Below the pieces are notes generated by a model that saw only the letters and a program-made list of their open reading frames with translations, ran no database searches and was not told the DNA's origin. Shown piece by piece: positions 35,556-44,353 of a stretch of DNA of 64,000 nt. Made by a program: the position numbers and the translations under genes. Positions within the stretch are counted from its first letter, which is position 1, and each line of letters begins with the position of its first letter. This stretch comes from JADZAI01 sp047602465 (GTDB lineage: Bacteria; Pseudomonadota; Alphaproteobacteria; Micropepsales; Micropepsaceae): positions 2,356,001 through 2,420,000 of the forward strand of contig JASGHF010000001.1 of the NCBI GenBank assembly GCA_047602465.1, given 5' to 3'.

Positions 35556-37257
35556 GGCTTTCCGGTGTGACCGGCGCGGGGGCGGCTTCTCCCCGCGCAT
35601 CGACGCGGAGCGCCGGGACGCCGCGCTTCAGCGCCAGGCGCAGCGTGTCATAGGCCCCGCCGAGCGCGTCGGTCGGCGCGCCGTCCCAGATCGCGACCAG
35701 CGTGTCGGAGAGATCGAGCATGGCGGCGCTCGCGGCGCTGTAGCCGGCGACCTCGTCGGCACGGTCGGGCCGGCAGACGAAACTTTCAGCCTGGCTGAGA
35801 AGGCGATGGAAGGCGTCGCGCGGGGCGCCTTCGGCGAAGTCGAGCGCGTACTGGTCCGCAGGGAAGGGCAGGGGCGCGACGAGGCTCCAGCCGCGGGCGA
35901 GGGCCGCCTCGGCGGCCATGGTGTCGGCGCCCTCGGCGAGCGAGGTGACGCAGACGATCCTGCGGCCGCCGGCCTGGGCCGCGAGGCGATCGAAGCTCGC
36001 GCCGATATCGGCGGCGATCTTCCCCAACGCGTCCGCGTTCAGCTTGTGCGGGCGGTGGCCGGTGACGCCGACGGCGAAGGGCCAGGGTTCAAAGCCGCTC
36101 GCGCCCGACATGGCCGCCACCTTGATCGCCTGCGACTTGGCGCCCTTGATCGTGCCGGAATACTGGCGATAGGCGCGGAAGGCGCCGTCATAGGTGTCGC
36201 GCGCGCCTGTGAGATCGCCGGAAACCAGCATCGCCTCGGCGCGGCTGACCTCGTCGTAATAGGCCGAGAGGCCGCCGTCCTGCGGCGTCAGCCCGGCGCC
36301 GGCGAGCGCGGTGTCGCGTTTGGCCATGGAGCTGACCACTTCGGCGGCGATGGCGCGGGCGCCTTCCAGATCGCCGAGATAGACCGAGGTCGAGGCGGCG
36401 TTCACGCCGAGATAGGCGTTGATGCGTTTCCCCTTCTCCCACTGCTTCCGGTAGAGATCGTGGGCCTTTTTCAGCGCGCCGGTCTGGGCGGGGTCGCGGT
36501 CCCAGCGGCGCTTGTAGATGCCGCCCGCGATGCCGGCGGTTTCATCGTCGTCCGGGTAGCGCTTGAGCAGCGCGTCGGCGGCCTTGACGGCCTCTTCCAG
36601 ACGACCTGTGCGCGAGAGGACCAGCGCCGACAATTGCTGGTGGCGCTGGTCGGTGCCGTAGGCGTCGGCGCTGGCGGCGAGGATGTCTTCCGCGTCCGCC
36701 GCCCGGCCGCAGGCGATCAGCGCTTCTGCGCACAATGTCGCGAGGAAGCGTGAGGACAGGATGTCGTCTCTGCGGCCAATGAGCGCCTCGATGGCCTGGC
36801 TGTCGCCCTCCTCGACCCCGGCCAGCAGGGCGACGACGCCGACGACGCCCCAGCCGGGGTCGATGCCGCTATCGAGGGCGGTCCGGGCCGAGGCGAACTG
36901 CGACCCGGCCTCCAGCGCCTCGTACCAGTCGACGAGTTCCCGGGTGAGGACGATGGCCAGCTTGACGTCAGCCAGGCTGGAATCGGCGAGGGAATGGCGG
37001 ACGCCATTGCCCATCCGGCGCAGGGTATGGGCGAGTTCCCGGGAAATATTGTCGATCAGGCGCAAGGCCTCGACCGTGATGAGGTTGGAGAAGATGTTGG
37101 GGGAGGGTTTCTGCCCCAGCCGGGCGACCAGCCCCGCGCACATGCCATCCAGCATGCGGGCGCAATAGAAAATGACCCCCTCCGGCGCCGCTTCTGCCGG
37201 GATCGCGACCAGGCGCCGCACCTGATCGAGGATGATATCGGGACCGCTTGTCTCCAT
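35545..37257 (-). CDS. TPR-S / SLOG domain protein
   Basis: 570 aa, cytoplasmic. The N-terminal two thirds are helical. Within them about residues 120-385 look like the TPR-S (DUF4071-like, MAP3K TRAFs-binding) repeat: DDETAGIAGGIYKRRWDRDP and NAYLGVNAASTSVYLGDLEG are its landmarks. The C-terminal region (about 392-555) is a Rossmann-like SLOG domain: FAVGVTGHRPHKL, VCVTSLAEGADTMAAEAAL, SLVAPLPFPADQY and LSDTLVAIWDGAP. SLOG domains bind nucleotides or NAD derivatives; TPR-S/SLOG proteins are described in nucleotide-based conflict and signalling systems. The ATG at 37257 is preferred. It is divergent from the first FHA-protease gene over 119 bp and convergent with the nSTAND gene, so it belongs to the same cluster. 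Confidence 0.8.
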   Translation of the reverse strand: METSGPDIILDQVRRLVAIPAEAAPEGVIFYCARMLDGMCAGLVARLGQKPSPNIFSNLITVEALRLIDNISRELAHTLRRMGNGVRHSLADSSLADVKLAIVLTRELVDWYEALEAGSQFASARTALDSGIDPGWGVVGVVALLAGVEEGDSQAIEALIGRRDDILSSRFLATLCAEALIACGRAADAEDILAASADAYGTDQRHQQLSALVLSRTGRLEEAVKAADALLKRYPDDDETAGIAGGIYKRRWDRDPAQTGALKKAHDLYRKQWEKGKRINAYLGVNAASTSVYLGDLEGARAIAAEVVSSMAKRDTALAGAGLTPQDGGLSAYYDEVSRAEAMLVSGDLTGARDTYDGAFRAYRQYSGTIKGAKSQAIKVAAMSGASGFEPWPFAVGVTGHRPHKLNADALGKIAADIGASFDRLAAQAGGRRIVCVTSLAEGADTMAAEAALARGWSLVAPLPFPADQYALDFAEGAPRDAFHRLLSQAESFVCRPDRADEVAGYSAASAAMLDLSDTLVAIWDGAPTDALGGAYDTLRLALKRGVPALRVDARGEAAPAPVTPESLTA

Positions 37258-37376
37258 GCCGCGCGACCATGGCCCGGACGGCGCCCCTGAGGCAATTGCG
37301 CACTGCACATCCGCGTTTTGCCGTGCTAGGACCGCCCTCGGCCTGGGGGAGCGCCGGCCACAATGGGGAGTTGAGA

Positions 37377-39365
37377 ATGGGCCTCGTTATCAAGTTTTTG
37401 GGCCAGCCCTATCCGGGCCGGGAAGTGACGATCGACGACACGAAGGACGAAGTGAAGTTCGGCCGTGGCGTGGATTGCGATGTCGGCTTTCCGGAGGACA
37501 TGGCGATCGTCAGCCGCGATCACTTCGCGCTGCGCCGTGAGCTGGGCGGCTACAAGTTCATCATCAATCGCGAAAAGCCGGTCTTCCTGAACGGCCGCCC
37601 GGTCTATGACGACCAGGATCTGCCGAAATCTGCGGAAATCCAGCTCTCCGGTCCGACCGGTCCGAAGCTGCGCCTCGAGCGCACCGATGGCGGCCCGTCG
37701 AACCAGATCAAGACCGAGATCCTGAAGCCCCAGAAAGACCTCACGGAAGTCGTCCGCGATACCTCGACCCGCGGCAACCGCACGCTCGGCCTCGTGGCCG
37801 GCATCGCGGCGCTGGTCGCCGTGCTGGGCGCCGGCGGCTACTTCATCACGAAGGGCCTGCAGGACGATGTGGTGACGATCGGCGGCGACGTCGCCACGAT
37901 CAAGGAGCAGCTCGTCTCGATCACCAAAGACCTGCCCGAGATCAAGGCGCAGGCGGCGATGGCGGCGGGCGCAAGCCCGGCGAACCTCGCGGCGATCATC
38001 GAGAAGAACAAGGAGTCGGTCTATCTCGTCTCCATCCAGCTGCCCTCGGGCACGCGCCTCGGCGGCGGCACGGCCTCGGTCGTGCGTCTGCCGGACGGCA
38101 CCAAGGCGCTGGCGACCAACAGCCACGTCGCCGACATCGTGAACGACCTGTCGGACCCGCGCCTCGCCGGTGCGAAGCTGGTTGCGGTTCAGCCCAAGGG
38201 TCCGGACTACTCGACGCTGACGGTGACCCGCGTGCAGAAGCACCCGGGCTATGACGCCTTCAACGCCTGGCAGGAGAAGTATTTCTACAAGGCCCAGACG
38301 CTGTCGGCCGCCCGCATGGAGTTCGTGCCGGGCTTCGACGTCGCGCTGCTCTATGTGGACGAGCCCGAGAAGCTGGGCGAGCCGCTGACCTATGCCTCGC
38401 GCGAGGAGATGGAGAACCTGAAGGCCGGCGAGCAGCTGGTCCTCATCGGCTATCCGATGGAGCAGCTGAAGGGTACGGACGCGGCGCGTCCGGAGCCGAC
38501 CTCGCAGACGGGCATCATCACCTCGGTGACGACGTTCTTCCTCAGCAAGGAGAACCCCAAGCACGACCTGCTGGTGCAGCACTCGGTGCCGGCAACGGGC
38601 GGCGCTTCGGGCAGCCCGATGTTCAACACCAAGGGTGAAGTCGTCGCGTTCCTGAACGCCGGCAACATCATCATCTACCAGACGCCCGACGGCGGCACGA
38701 TGCGTCAGCCCTCGGGCGCGCTCGTGAACTACGCCCAGCGCGCCGACATGCTGCTCGACCTCGCAGAAGGCAAGGCGGATGGGCTGATGCCCGACTACCT
38801 CGCCTCGTTCGACAAGGCCGAGGAGAATCTGACCAAGACGCCGGAAGTCTTCATCTCCGACCTCAAGGCCATGTTCGGCCAGGAGATGGGCGACCAGAAG
38901 AACGTGACGGAAGTCGCGGCGGTCGAAGGCGTGATGGACACGCCCATTCCGTGGCTTGAGAACCGCCTGGGCGCGGGCGTCGAGATCGAGATCAAGGATC
39001 CCGGCATCTACGTCATCGCCGGCGCCTCGCTGGACAAGCGCATCGTGCAGACCTCGCTCTATGAAGTCCTGCCCGACGGCACGATCCAGTATCTCGATTC
39101 CGGCGTGAACCTCACCCCGTACTCGTTCGTCGTGTCGGGCCGCGAAAAGCCGGGCAAGCTGTATGCGGTGGTGACGGACCTCACCTCGCCTGCCGCCCCG
39201 CCGCCGGAAGCGACCCCTGCGGCGCCGCCCACCGATGGCGCCGCCCCGGCGGACCCGGCTGCGACGCCGGAAGCGACGCTGGAGCCGACGCCGACGGCGC
39301 CGCCCGCTCCGGCGGTGACGCCCGGCAAGGTGAAGGTGTGGGTGCTGCGCGGCGTTCCCGGCTAA
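37377..39365 (+). CDS. FHA domain / transmembrane / trypsin-like protease, paralog 1
   Basis: 662 aa. Residues about 15-100 are a forkhead-associated domain (FGRGVDCDVGFPED, SRDHFALRRE, FLNGRPV), which binds phosphothreonine. A hydrophobic segment at 137-157 (LGLVAGIAALVAVLGAGGYF) should place the FHA in the cytoplasm and the rest outside. A short coiled coil follows. The trypsin-like peptidase has an apparent triad His250 (ATNSHVAD), Asp321 (GFDVALLYV), Ser411 (GGASGSPMF). A Pro/Ala/Thr-rich tail precedes the end. The start has a GGGAG site. A strong terminator follows. It pairs with a second copy at 40042 and with the kinase at 41953. Confidence 0.87.
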   Translation: MGLVIKFLGQPYPGREVTIDDTKDEVKFGRGVDCDVGFPEDMAIVSRDHFALRRELGGYKFIINREKPVFLNGRPVYDDQDLPKSAEIQLSGPTGPKLRLERTDGGPSNQIKTEILKPQKDLTEVVRDTSTRGNRTLGLVAGIAALVAVLGAGGYFITKGLQDDVVTIGGDVATIKEQLVSITKDLPEIKAQAAMAAGASPANLAAIIEKNKESVYLVSIQLPSGTRLGGGTASVVRLPDGTKALATNSHVADIVNDLSDPRLAGAKLVAVQPKGPDYSTLTVTRVQKHPGYDAFNAWQEKYFYKAQTLSAARMEFVPGFDVALLYVDEPEKLGEPLTYASREEMENLKAGEQLVLIGYPMEQLKGTDAARPEPTSQTGIITSVTTFFLSKENPKHDLLVQHSVPATGGASGSPMFNTKGEVVAFLNAGNIIIYQTPDGGTMRQPSGALVNYAQRADMLLDLAEGKADGLMPDYLASFDKAEENLTKTPEVFISDLKAMFGQEMGDQKNVTEVAAVEGVMDTPIPWLENRLGAGVEIEIKDPGIYVIAGASLDKRIVQTSLYEVLPDGTIQYLDSGVNLTPYSFVVSGREKPGKLYAVVTDLTSPAAPPPEATPAAPPTDGAAPADPAATPEATLEPTPTAPPAPAVTPGKVKVWVLRGVPG

Positions 39366-39386
39366 CCCAGCCGATATGAGATGCGC

Positions 39387-39420
39387 GAGGCCCGGCAGCG
39401 ATGCCGGGCCTCTTGCTTTT
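39387..39420 (+). terminator. Intrinsic terminator after FHA-protease 1
   Basis: GAGGCCCGGCA-GCGA-TGCCGGGCCTC followed by TTGCTTTT, 21 bp after the stop. Confidence 0.85.
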
Positions 39421-39446
39421 GGATGCCCCCCATCAATGATCGCGCC

Positions 39447-39965
39447 ATGATCATTCGCGACGCCACCGATGACGACCTTCCGGCTATCGTGGCGATCTTC
39501 AACTATACAGTCCGCGATACGACTGCGGTCTTCAGCAGCGTCGAAACGGATGTCGCAGCGCGCGCCGACTGGGCGGCGGGGCGCCGGGCCAAGGGGTTCC
39601 CTGTGCTTGTCGCCGAGGCAGAGGGGCAGGTCATCGGCTTCGCCTCCTACGACCAGTTCCGCTCGTTTCCAGGCTATCGCCACACGGTGGAGCATTCCGT
39701 CTATGTCGATCCGGCCTCTCAGCGGCGGGGCGCGGGGCGGGCGCTGATGGAGGCGCTGGTCGCGGATGCAAGGGCGCGGAGGCTGCACGTCATGGTTGGC
39801 GGCATCGATGCGGACAATGCGGGTTCGATCGCCCTGCATGCGGCGCTCGGGTTCACCGAGACGGGGCGCATGGCCGAGGTCGGCGTGAAGTTCGGGCGCT
39901 GGCTGACGCTGGTTTTCATGCAGCTTGTTCTGCATCCGGGCGCCGCGCCGCCTGAGGCGCGCTGA
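39447..39965 (+). CDS. GNAT acetyltransferase, phosphinothricin/methionine-sulfoximine type
   Basis: 172 aa. The GNAT fold is clear: MIIRDATDDDLPAIVAIFNY, GFASYDQFRSFPGYRHTVEH, the acetyl-CoA loop VDPASQRRGAGRALMEAL, and GGIDADNAGSIALHAALGF. Pattern and length match the Pat/MddA/YncA group that acetylates phosphinothricin, methionine sulfoximine or methionine sulfone. It is a cytoplasmic single-domain enzyme. It lies between the two FHA-protease genes, after the terminator of the first and 76 bp before the second, so it may be transcribed with the second or be an unrelated insertion in the cluster. Confidence 0.9.
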   Translation: MIIRDATDDDLPAIVAIFNYTVRDTTAVFSSVETDVAARADWAAGRRAKGFPVLVAEAEGQVIGFASYDQFRSFPGYRHTVEHSVYVDPASQRRGAGRALMEALVADARARRLHVMVGGIDADNAGSIALHAALGFTETGRMAEVGVKFGRWLTLVFMQLVLHPGAAPPEAR

Positions 39966-40041
39966 CGCAGGCGGCAGGGCGGGCTTGGCCCGGCCTGCAT
40001 GCGTCTTTTAGGGTGCGCCCCTGTTTCGGGGACGCACGCTC

Positions 40042-41946
40042 ATGCCGCTCAAAATCCGCTACACGAACGGGCCTTTCGCCGGCCGCGATATCGATATCGA
40101 GGACGACAAGGCCGAAGTGAAGTTCGGGCGCGGCCTCGACGCCGACATTCCCTTTCCCGAAGACCTGACACTGGTGAGCCGCCAGCATTTCGGGCTGCGG
40201 AAGGAATATGGCGGCTACAAATTCATCATCAACCAGGAGAAGCCCGTCTTCATGAACGGGCGGCCCGTCCTGGACGGGCAGGACCTGCCGCGGACGGCGG
40301 AGATCCAGCTGTCGGGGCCGGAAGGCCCGCGTCTGAAGATCGAGCGGCTCGACGGATATGGCTCGAACCAGATGAAGACCGAAATTCTCGGTTCGGCCGA
40401 CAATGTCGCGAGCGTCCTCCACAAGGGCGAGAAGCGCGACCGCACGACCTCGCGCACCGTGGGCGTCGTGGCGGCGGCGCTGATCGCGGCGGCGGCGGCG
40501 GGTTATTTCCTGCTGCGCGGCACGGAAGAGCAGGTGGCGGCCACCAATGCAGCCGTGCAGCAGACCAACGAACAGGTCGCGGCGACGCAGCAGCAGATCG
40601 CGGCCCTGAAGGAAGAGCTGCCCGGCATCAAGGAGCAGCTCGCCTCGATGGGGGCGCAGACCGACTTCACGCCGATCATCGAGAAGGTGAAGGGATCGGT
40701 CTACCAGGTGGCGATCGAGCTGCCGTCCGGCACGCTGGAGGCGATGGGTACGGCCTGGGTCACCACCAAGCCGGACGGCACCAAGGTGCTGGCGACGAAC
40801 GCGCATGTCGCTGATATCTATAACGACGCGCAGACGCCCGCATGGGGCAATGGCCGCCTGATCGCCATCGAGCCGAAGGCGCCGGGCTATCGCCATTTCG
40901 TCATCACCGGCATCGTGAAGCACCCGGCCTACGACGCATGGGCGGAATGGGCGAACAGCGTCTATGCGAAGATGGACGCCGGCACGATGCGGAAAGTGGC
41001 GCTGCCGATCGCCTATGACGTCGCCTATATGACGGTCGAGACTTCCGCCGATCTGGGCGAGCCGCTGAAGCTCGCGCCGGAAGCCGACATGGAAGCCATG
41101 AAGGCGGGGCAGCCGCTGCTGCAGATCGGCTATCCCTCAGAGCGCGTGCTCGGCACCGACGTGGCGCGGCCGGAGCCGAACACGAATTCCGGCGTGATCG
41201 CCGCGATGACCTCGTTCTTCCTGTCGTCGGGCGAGGCGGTGGACCGCCAGTTCATCCAGCACACGGCGGCTGGCGCCGGCGGGTCTTCGGGCAGCGCGAT
41301 GTTCAACGCCAAGGGTGAGGTCGTCGGCCTGCACAATTCGGGCAACTACATCTTCATCCAGACCGGCCCCGGCGATAACGACTACGAGCGCGTGCCCTCG
41401 GCCGGCAACATCAACTACGCCCAGCGCGCCGACATGCTGCGCGAGTTGATGGAAGGAAAGGCCGAGGAGCGGCTTGAGAAAGTCTACAAGCCGGCCTGGA
41501 AGGCGGCCGAAGTGCTGTTCTCCAAATCGACCGACGCGATCGTCAAGGACCAGGTGACCTGGCTGGCCGCCGATGTGGGCGGCATGGACAAGGTGAGCGT
41601 CTGGAAGGAGATGGAGCTGGAGATGACCTCGCCCGAGGCATTGGTCGACGGCATGCGGGGCGCGATGGCGGAGTTCGATCCGCCGGTCGGCAAGGTCTAT
41701 CTCTTCCTCGCCCAGTCGCTGGATGAGCGCAATATCGGCCTCGCGATCTATGTGAAGGAGGACGATTCCTTCTTCGGCGTCGGCGCGCGCGGCTCGTTCT
41801 TCTCGGCCTATCGCATCTGGTATGACGGCGCGCTGCCCATCAAGGTGGTGGTGTTCGACGATTATGGCGGCCAGACCTCCGAGGACACGCGCCCGCCGGG
41901 CAAGGTGAAGCTGACCGTCTATGAAGGGCCGATGCCGACGGAGTAG
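40042..41946 (+). CDS. FHA domain / transmembrane / trypsin-like protease, paralog 2
   Basis: 634 aa with the same layout as the gene at 37377: FHA (FGRGLDADIPFPEDL, SRQHFGLRKEYGGYK), a hydrophobic segment (TVGVVAAALIAAAAAGYFLL), a Gln/Glu-rich coiled coil (ATNAAVQQTNEQVAATQQQI), then the peptidase with His255 (ATNAHVADI), Asp326 (AYDVAYMTV) and Ser416 (GGSSGSAMF). The proteins are alike along their length, so one arose by duplication; the Pro-rich tail of paralog 1 is missing here. A stem-forming leader (GTGCGCCCC...GGGGACGCAC) precedes the start. It is convergent with the TPR-kinase gene with a 6-bp gap. Confidence 0.87.
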   Translation: MPLKIRYTNGPFAGRDIDIEDDKAEVKFGRGLDADIPFPEDLTLVSRQHFGLRKEYGGYKFIINQEKPVFMNGRPVLDGQDLPRTAEIQLSGPEGPRLKIERLDGYGSNQMKTEILGSADNVASVLHKGEKRDRTTSRTVGVVAAALIAAAAAGYFLLRGTEEQVAATNAAVQQTNEQVAATQQQIAALKEELPGIKEQLASMGAQTDFTPIIEKVKGSVYQVAIELPSGTLEAMGTAWVTTKPDGTKVLATNAHVADIYNDAQTPAWGNGRLIAIEPKAPGYRHFVITGIVKHPAYDAWAEWANSVYAKMDAGTMRKVALPIAYDVAYMTVETSADLGEPLKLAPEADMEAMKAGQPLLQIGYPSERVLGTDVARPEPNTNSGVIAAMTSFFLSSGEAVDRQFIQHTAAGAGGSSGSAMFNAKGEVVGLHNSGNYIFIQTGPGDNDYERVPSAGNINYAQRADMLRELMEGKAEERLEKVYKPAWKAAEVLFSKSTDAIVKDQVTWLAADVGGMDKVSVWKEMELEMTSPEALVDGMRGAMAEFDPPVGKVYLFLAQSLDERNIGLAIYVKEDDSFFGVGARGSFFSAYRIWYDGALPIKVVVFDDYGGQTSEDTRPPGKVKLTVYEGPMPTE

Positions 41947-41952
41947 GCCGTT

Positions 41953-44040
41953 TCAGCCCTTTGCGGCGCGCTCCGCCTCGGCGCGGGTGCGGATCGCCTC
42001 GAAGCGATGGGCGGCAGCCTCAACGTCTGCGAGGCGTTCGTCAGCCGGCGCCAGCATTTCGCGCACGAGGGTGAGGAAGGCCTTTTCGGCTTCGCTGCGG
42101 TCTTCCTCGCCGCCGCCGCCACCGAACCATCCTTTCTTCTTCGGGGCGGGATCGGGGATCGACTCGCGGCCCTTTTCCGGGCGGGCGCCGGAGAACCATT
42201 CCCACGCCATGACGCCGAGCGGGTAGATGTCGAGCGTCTTTTCGGGCGTCTGCACGCTCGCCTGTTCCGGCGGCGCATAGCCGCGTGTGCCGGCGCCGCC
42301 CTGGAAGCCGGGCAGTACGACGCCGGCGACATGGGCGATGCCGAAATCGATGACGACCGGCGCGCCGGCATCGGTCATCACCACGTTTTCCGGCTTGATA
42401 TCGCGATGGACGACGCCGCCGCGGTGCAGCGCGCCGATGGCGTGGCATATGAGCGCCATGTAGTGCGCGATACGATCGAGCGTTTTCACCGAGCCTTCGG
42501 AGAAGACATTGCGGAGCTGCCGTCCTTGCACGAATTGCTGGACGATATAGGGGTTGGCGACGGCATCGCGGCCTATGGCATAGACCTCGGCGACGCCCGG
42601 GTGGCGGGCGCGGGCGGCGGCTTCGATTTCGAGACGGAGCGAATCGAGGAAGGTCTCGCGCGTCGCGCGGTCATAGACCGCGTCGATCTGCAGGAGCTTC
42701 AGCGCGACATCGCGCCCGCGCTGGAGGTCATGCGCGCGATAGACGGTGCCGAACGATCCGGCGCCCAGCTCCTCGCGGATGAAATAGCCCGACAGCGCCT
42801 CGTCCGGCCGCCAGCCGATGGCGCGGCCGGATTCTTCCGAGACGCCTTCCTCGACGCCATAGCGCGCCATGGTTTCTGACAGGGTCCGCAAGTAGCGGGT
42901 GAGGCCGCGCGCCTTGCAGCGCTTGACGGCGAGGAGCAGCGCCGCGGCGGCATCGCCGGTGCGGTTCTGCGCGCGGTAGAGATCGGAGGCGAGCAGGCGC
43001 GCCTGAATCTCCACATCCGGCAGGTCCATATAGGTGAGCTGCTGAAGCGCGTTCTCGGCAAGCGTGAGCGCGCGTGCGCCGTCTTCGGTCTTCAGCGCTT
43101 CGGCCTCGATCAGGTCGAGCAGAAGACGTTCGAACTCCGCGCCGCGTTCGGGCAGAAGCGCCCGCGCTTCGCTGAGCGTCGCCATGGCGCCCTTGGTGTC
43201 GCCGGCGCCGGCCAGCGTGTCGGCCTTGTCCTTCAGGCAGAAGAAGGCGATGCCGGTGAGGCCGCGCGCGCGCGCGAGAGTGAGGCCTTCCTCCAGCTTC
43301 GCCAGGGCTTCGGCGGTCTTGCCCTCGGCGGCGAGGACGCGGCCGATATCGTTCATCAGCTTGGCTTCGCCGCGCACGTCGCCGAGCTGACGGGCGAGAG
43401 CGATGTCGTTGTTGAAGTAATGCAGCGCATCGGCATAGCGGCCGGACTGGAAGGCGAGGCGGCCAAGATTGCCGAGCGTGATGGCGACGCCCTGGCGGTC
43501 GCCAAGCACGGTCTTGTCGGCGAGCGAGCGGGCATAGGCGGCCAGCGCCTGATCGACCTGGCCGAGCGCGGCGTAGACGGTGCCGAGACTGTCGTTCACC
43601 TGCGCCGAGCCGGACGTCGATTGCAGCGCGTTATAGCCGTCTGCCGCAGCGAGAAGATCCTTCACCGCGCTCTGCATGTCGACGCGGCGCATCTCGACGA
43701 GACCGCGAAGGTGCAGCGCGCGCGGACGCGCCAGAGGTTCGGCGCCGCCCTGTTCGATGATCGGTTCGATCAGCTTGAGGACATCGGCCTCGCCGCCGAT
43801 CTTGCGGAGGTCGCAGGCGGCGAGCTCCAGCGCAGCGGCGGCGGCGAGGCGCGGCTGGGCGGCGAGAGCCTCCAGGTCCGGCCGGGCTTCGTCGAAGCGG
43901 CCGAGCTGAACCAGCGCGGCGGCGCGGGCGAAGCGCTCGTCATCATTGGCGGGCGTGACGGCGGCGAGTTCGGCGAACGCGCTTTCGTGCAGCTTCTGCT
44001 CGACCGGGCCGTCCAGCAGGTCGACGGTCTTGATCCACAT
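41953..44040 (-). CDS. TPR-repeat / Ser-Thr protein kinase fusion
   Basis: 695 aa. The first 400 residues are TPR repeats (SAQVNDSLGTVYAALGQVDQ, AITLGNLGRLAFQSGRYADA, KLMNDIGRVLAAEGKTAEAL). Residues from about 415 form a Hanks-type kinase: glycine loop GAGSFGTVYRAH (about 425), Lys in VALKLLQ, HRDIKPENVV near 544, DFGIA near 563 and the APPEQ activation segment. All key residues are there, so it should be active. No membrane segment is seen, so it is cytoplasmic. The natural partners are the phosphothreonine-reading FHA domains of the two neighbouring proteases (inference). It is divergent from rnk over a 313-bp gap. Confidence 0.9.
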   Translation of the reverse strand: MWIKTVDLLDGPVEQKLHESAFAELAAVTPANDDERFARAAALVQLGRFDEARPDLEALAAQPRLAAAAALELAACDLRKIGGEADVLKLIEPIIEQGGAEPLARPRALHLRGLVEMRRVDMQSAVKDLLAAADGYNALQSTSGSAQVNDSLGTVYAALGQVDQALAAYARSLADKTVLGDRQGVAITLGNLGRLAFQSGRYADALHYFNNDIALARQLGDVRGEAKLMNDIGRVLAAEGKTAEALAKLEEGLTLARARGLTGIAFFCLKDKADTLAGAGDTKGAMATLSEARALLPERGAEFERLLLDLIEAEALKTEDGARALTLAENALQQLTYMDLPDVEIQARLLASDLYRAQNRTGDAAAALLLAVKRCKARGLTRYLRTLSETMARYGVEEGVSEESGRAIGWRPDEALSGYFIREELGAGSFGTVYRAHDLQRGRDVALKLLQIDAVYDRATRETFLDSLRLEIEAAARARHPGVAEVYAIGRDAVANPYIVQQFVQGRQLRNVFSEGSVKTLDRIAHYMALICHAIGALHRGGVVHRDIKPENVVMTDAGAPVVIDFGIAHVAGVVLPGFQGGAGTRGYAPPEQASVQTPEKTLDIYPLGVMAWEWFSGARPEKGRESIPDPAPKKKGWFGGGGGEEDRSEAEKAFLTLVREMLAPADERLADVEAAAHRFEAIRTRAEAERAAKG

Positions 44041-44353
44041 GGCGCGGCCTTCTCTCCGGAGACATTTGGCAATCTGCCGCTCAAGCCGTGGAAATCAAGG
44101 CATTCGCGGCGCGGTGTTGACTTTACCCACCCCGACGCCATGTTTGTCATATGATACGCCGGATCGTTTCGATACTTCCGGCCCGCCGGGCACATCCGAT
44201 CGCGGGCCACTAGCCCCTCGATCCGGCGAAGGCCCCGGATCCAGGGGCTTCGTTCTTTCTTGTGCGCATTGGAGCCGCAAGACCCCGGCCCACTCTCCCC
44301 CAATCAAACTTCCAGCGCTGCAGGACGGCGCTGGTCATTGCAGGACGCATGCC
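44041..44353. other. Gene-free 313-bp space between the kinase gene and rnk
   Basis: Divergent control region. It carries a TTGACT hexamer at about 44116 without a well-placed -10, and an imperfect inverted repeat of GGATC/CCGG words at about 44210-44255. No coding frame is supported. Confidence 0.45.

Noticed and set aside
37326..39935. 869-codon minus-strand open frame opposite FHA-protease 1
   Set aside because: Composition only; the plus strand carries FHA, membrane segment and protease motifs.
39447..39965. GNAT gene as part of the phospho-signalling system
   Set aside because: It resembles stand-alone phosphinothricin/methionine sulfoximine acetyltransferases and has a terminator before it, so membership is not supported.
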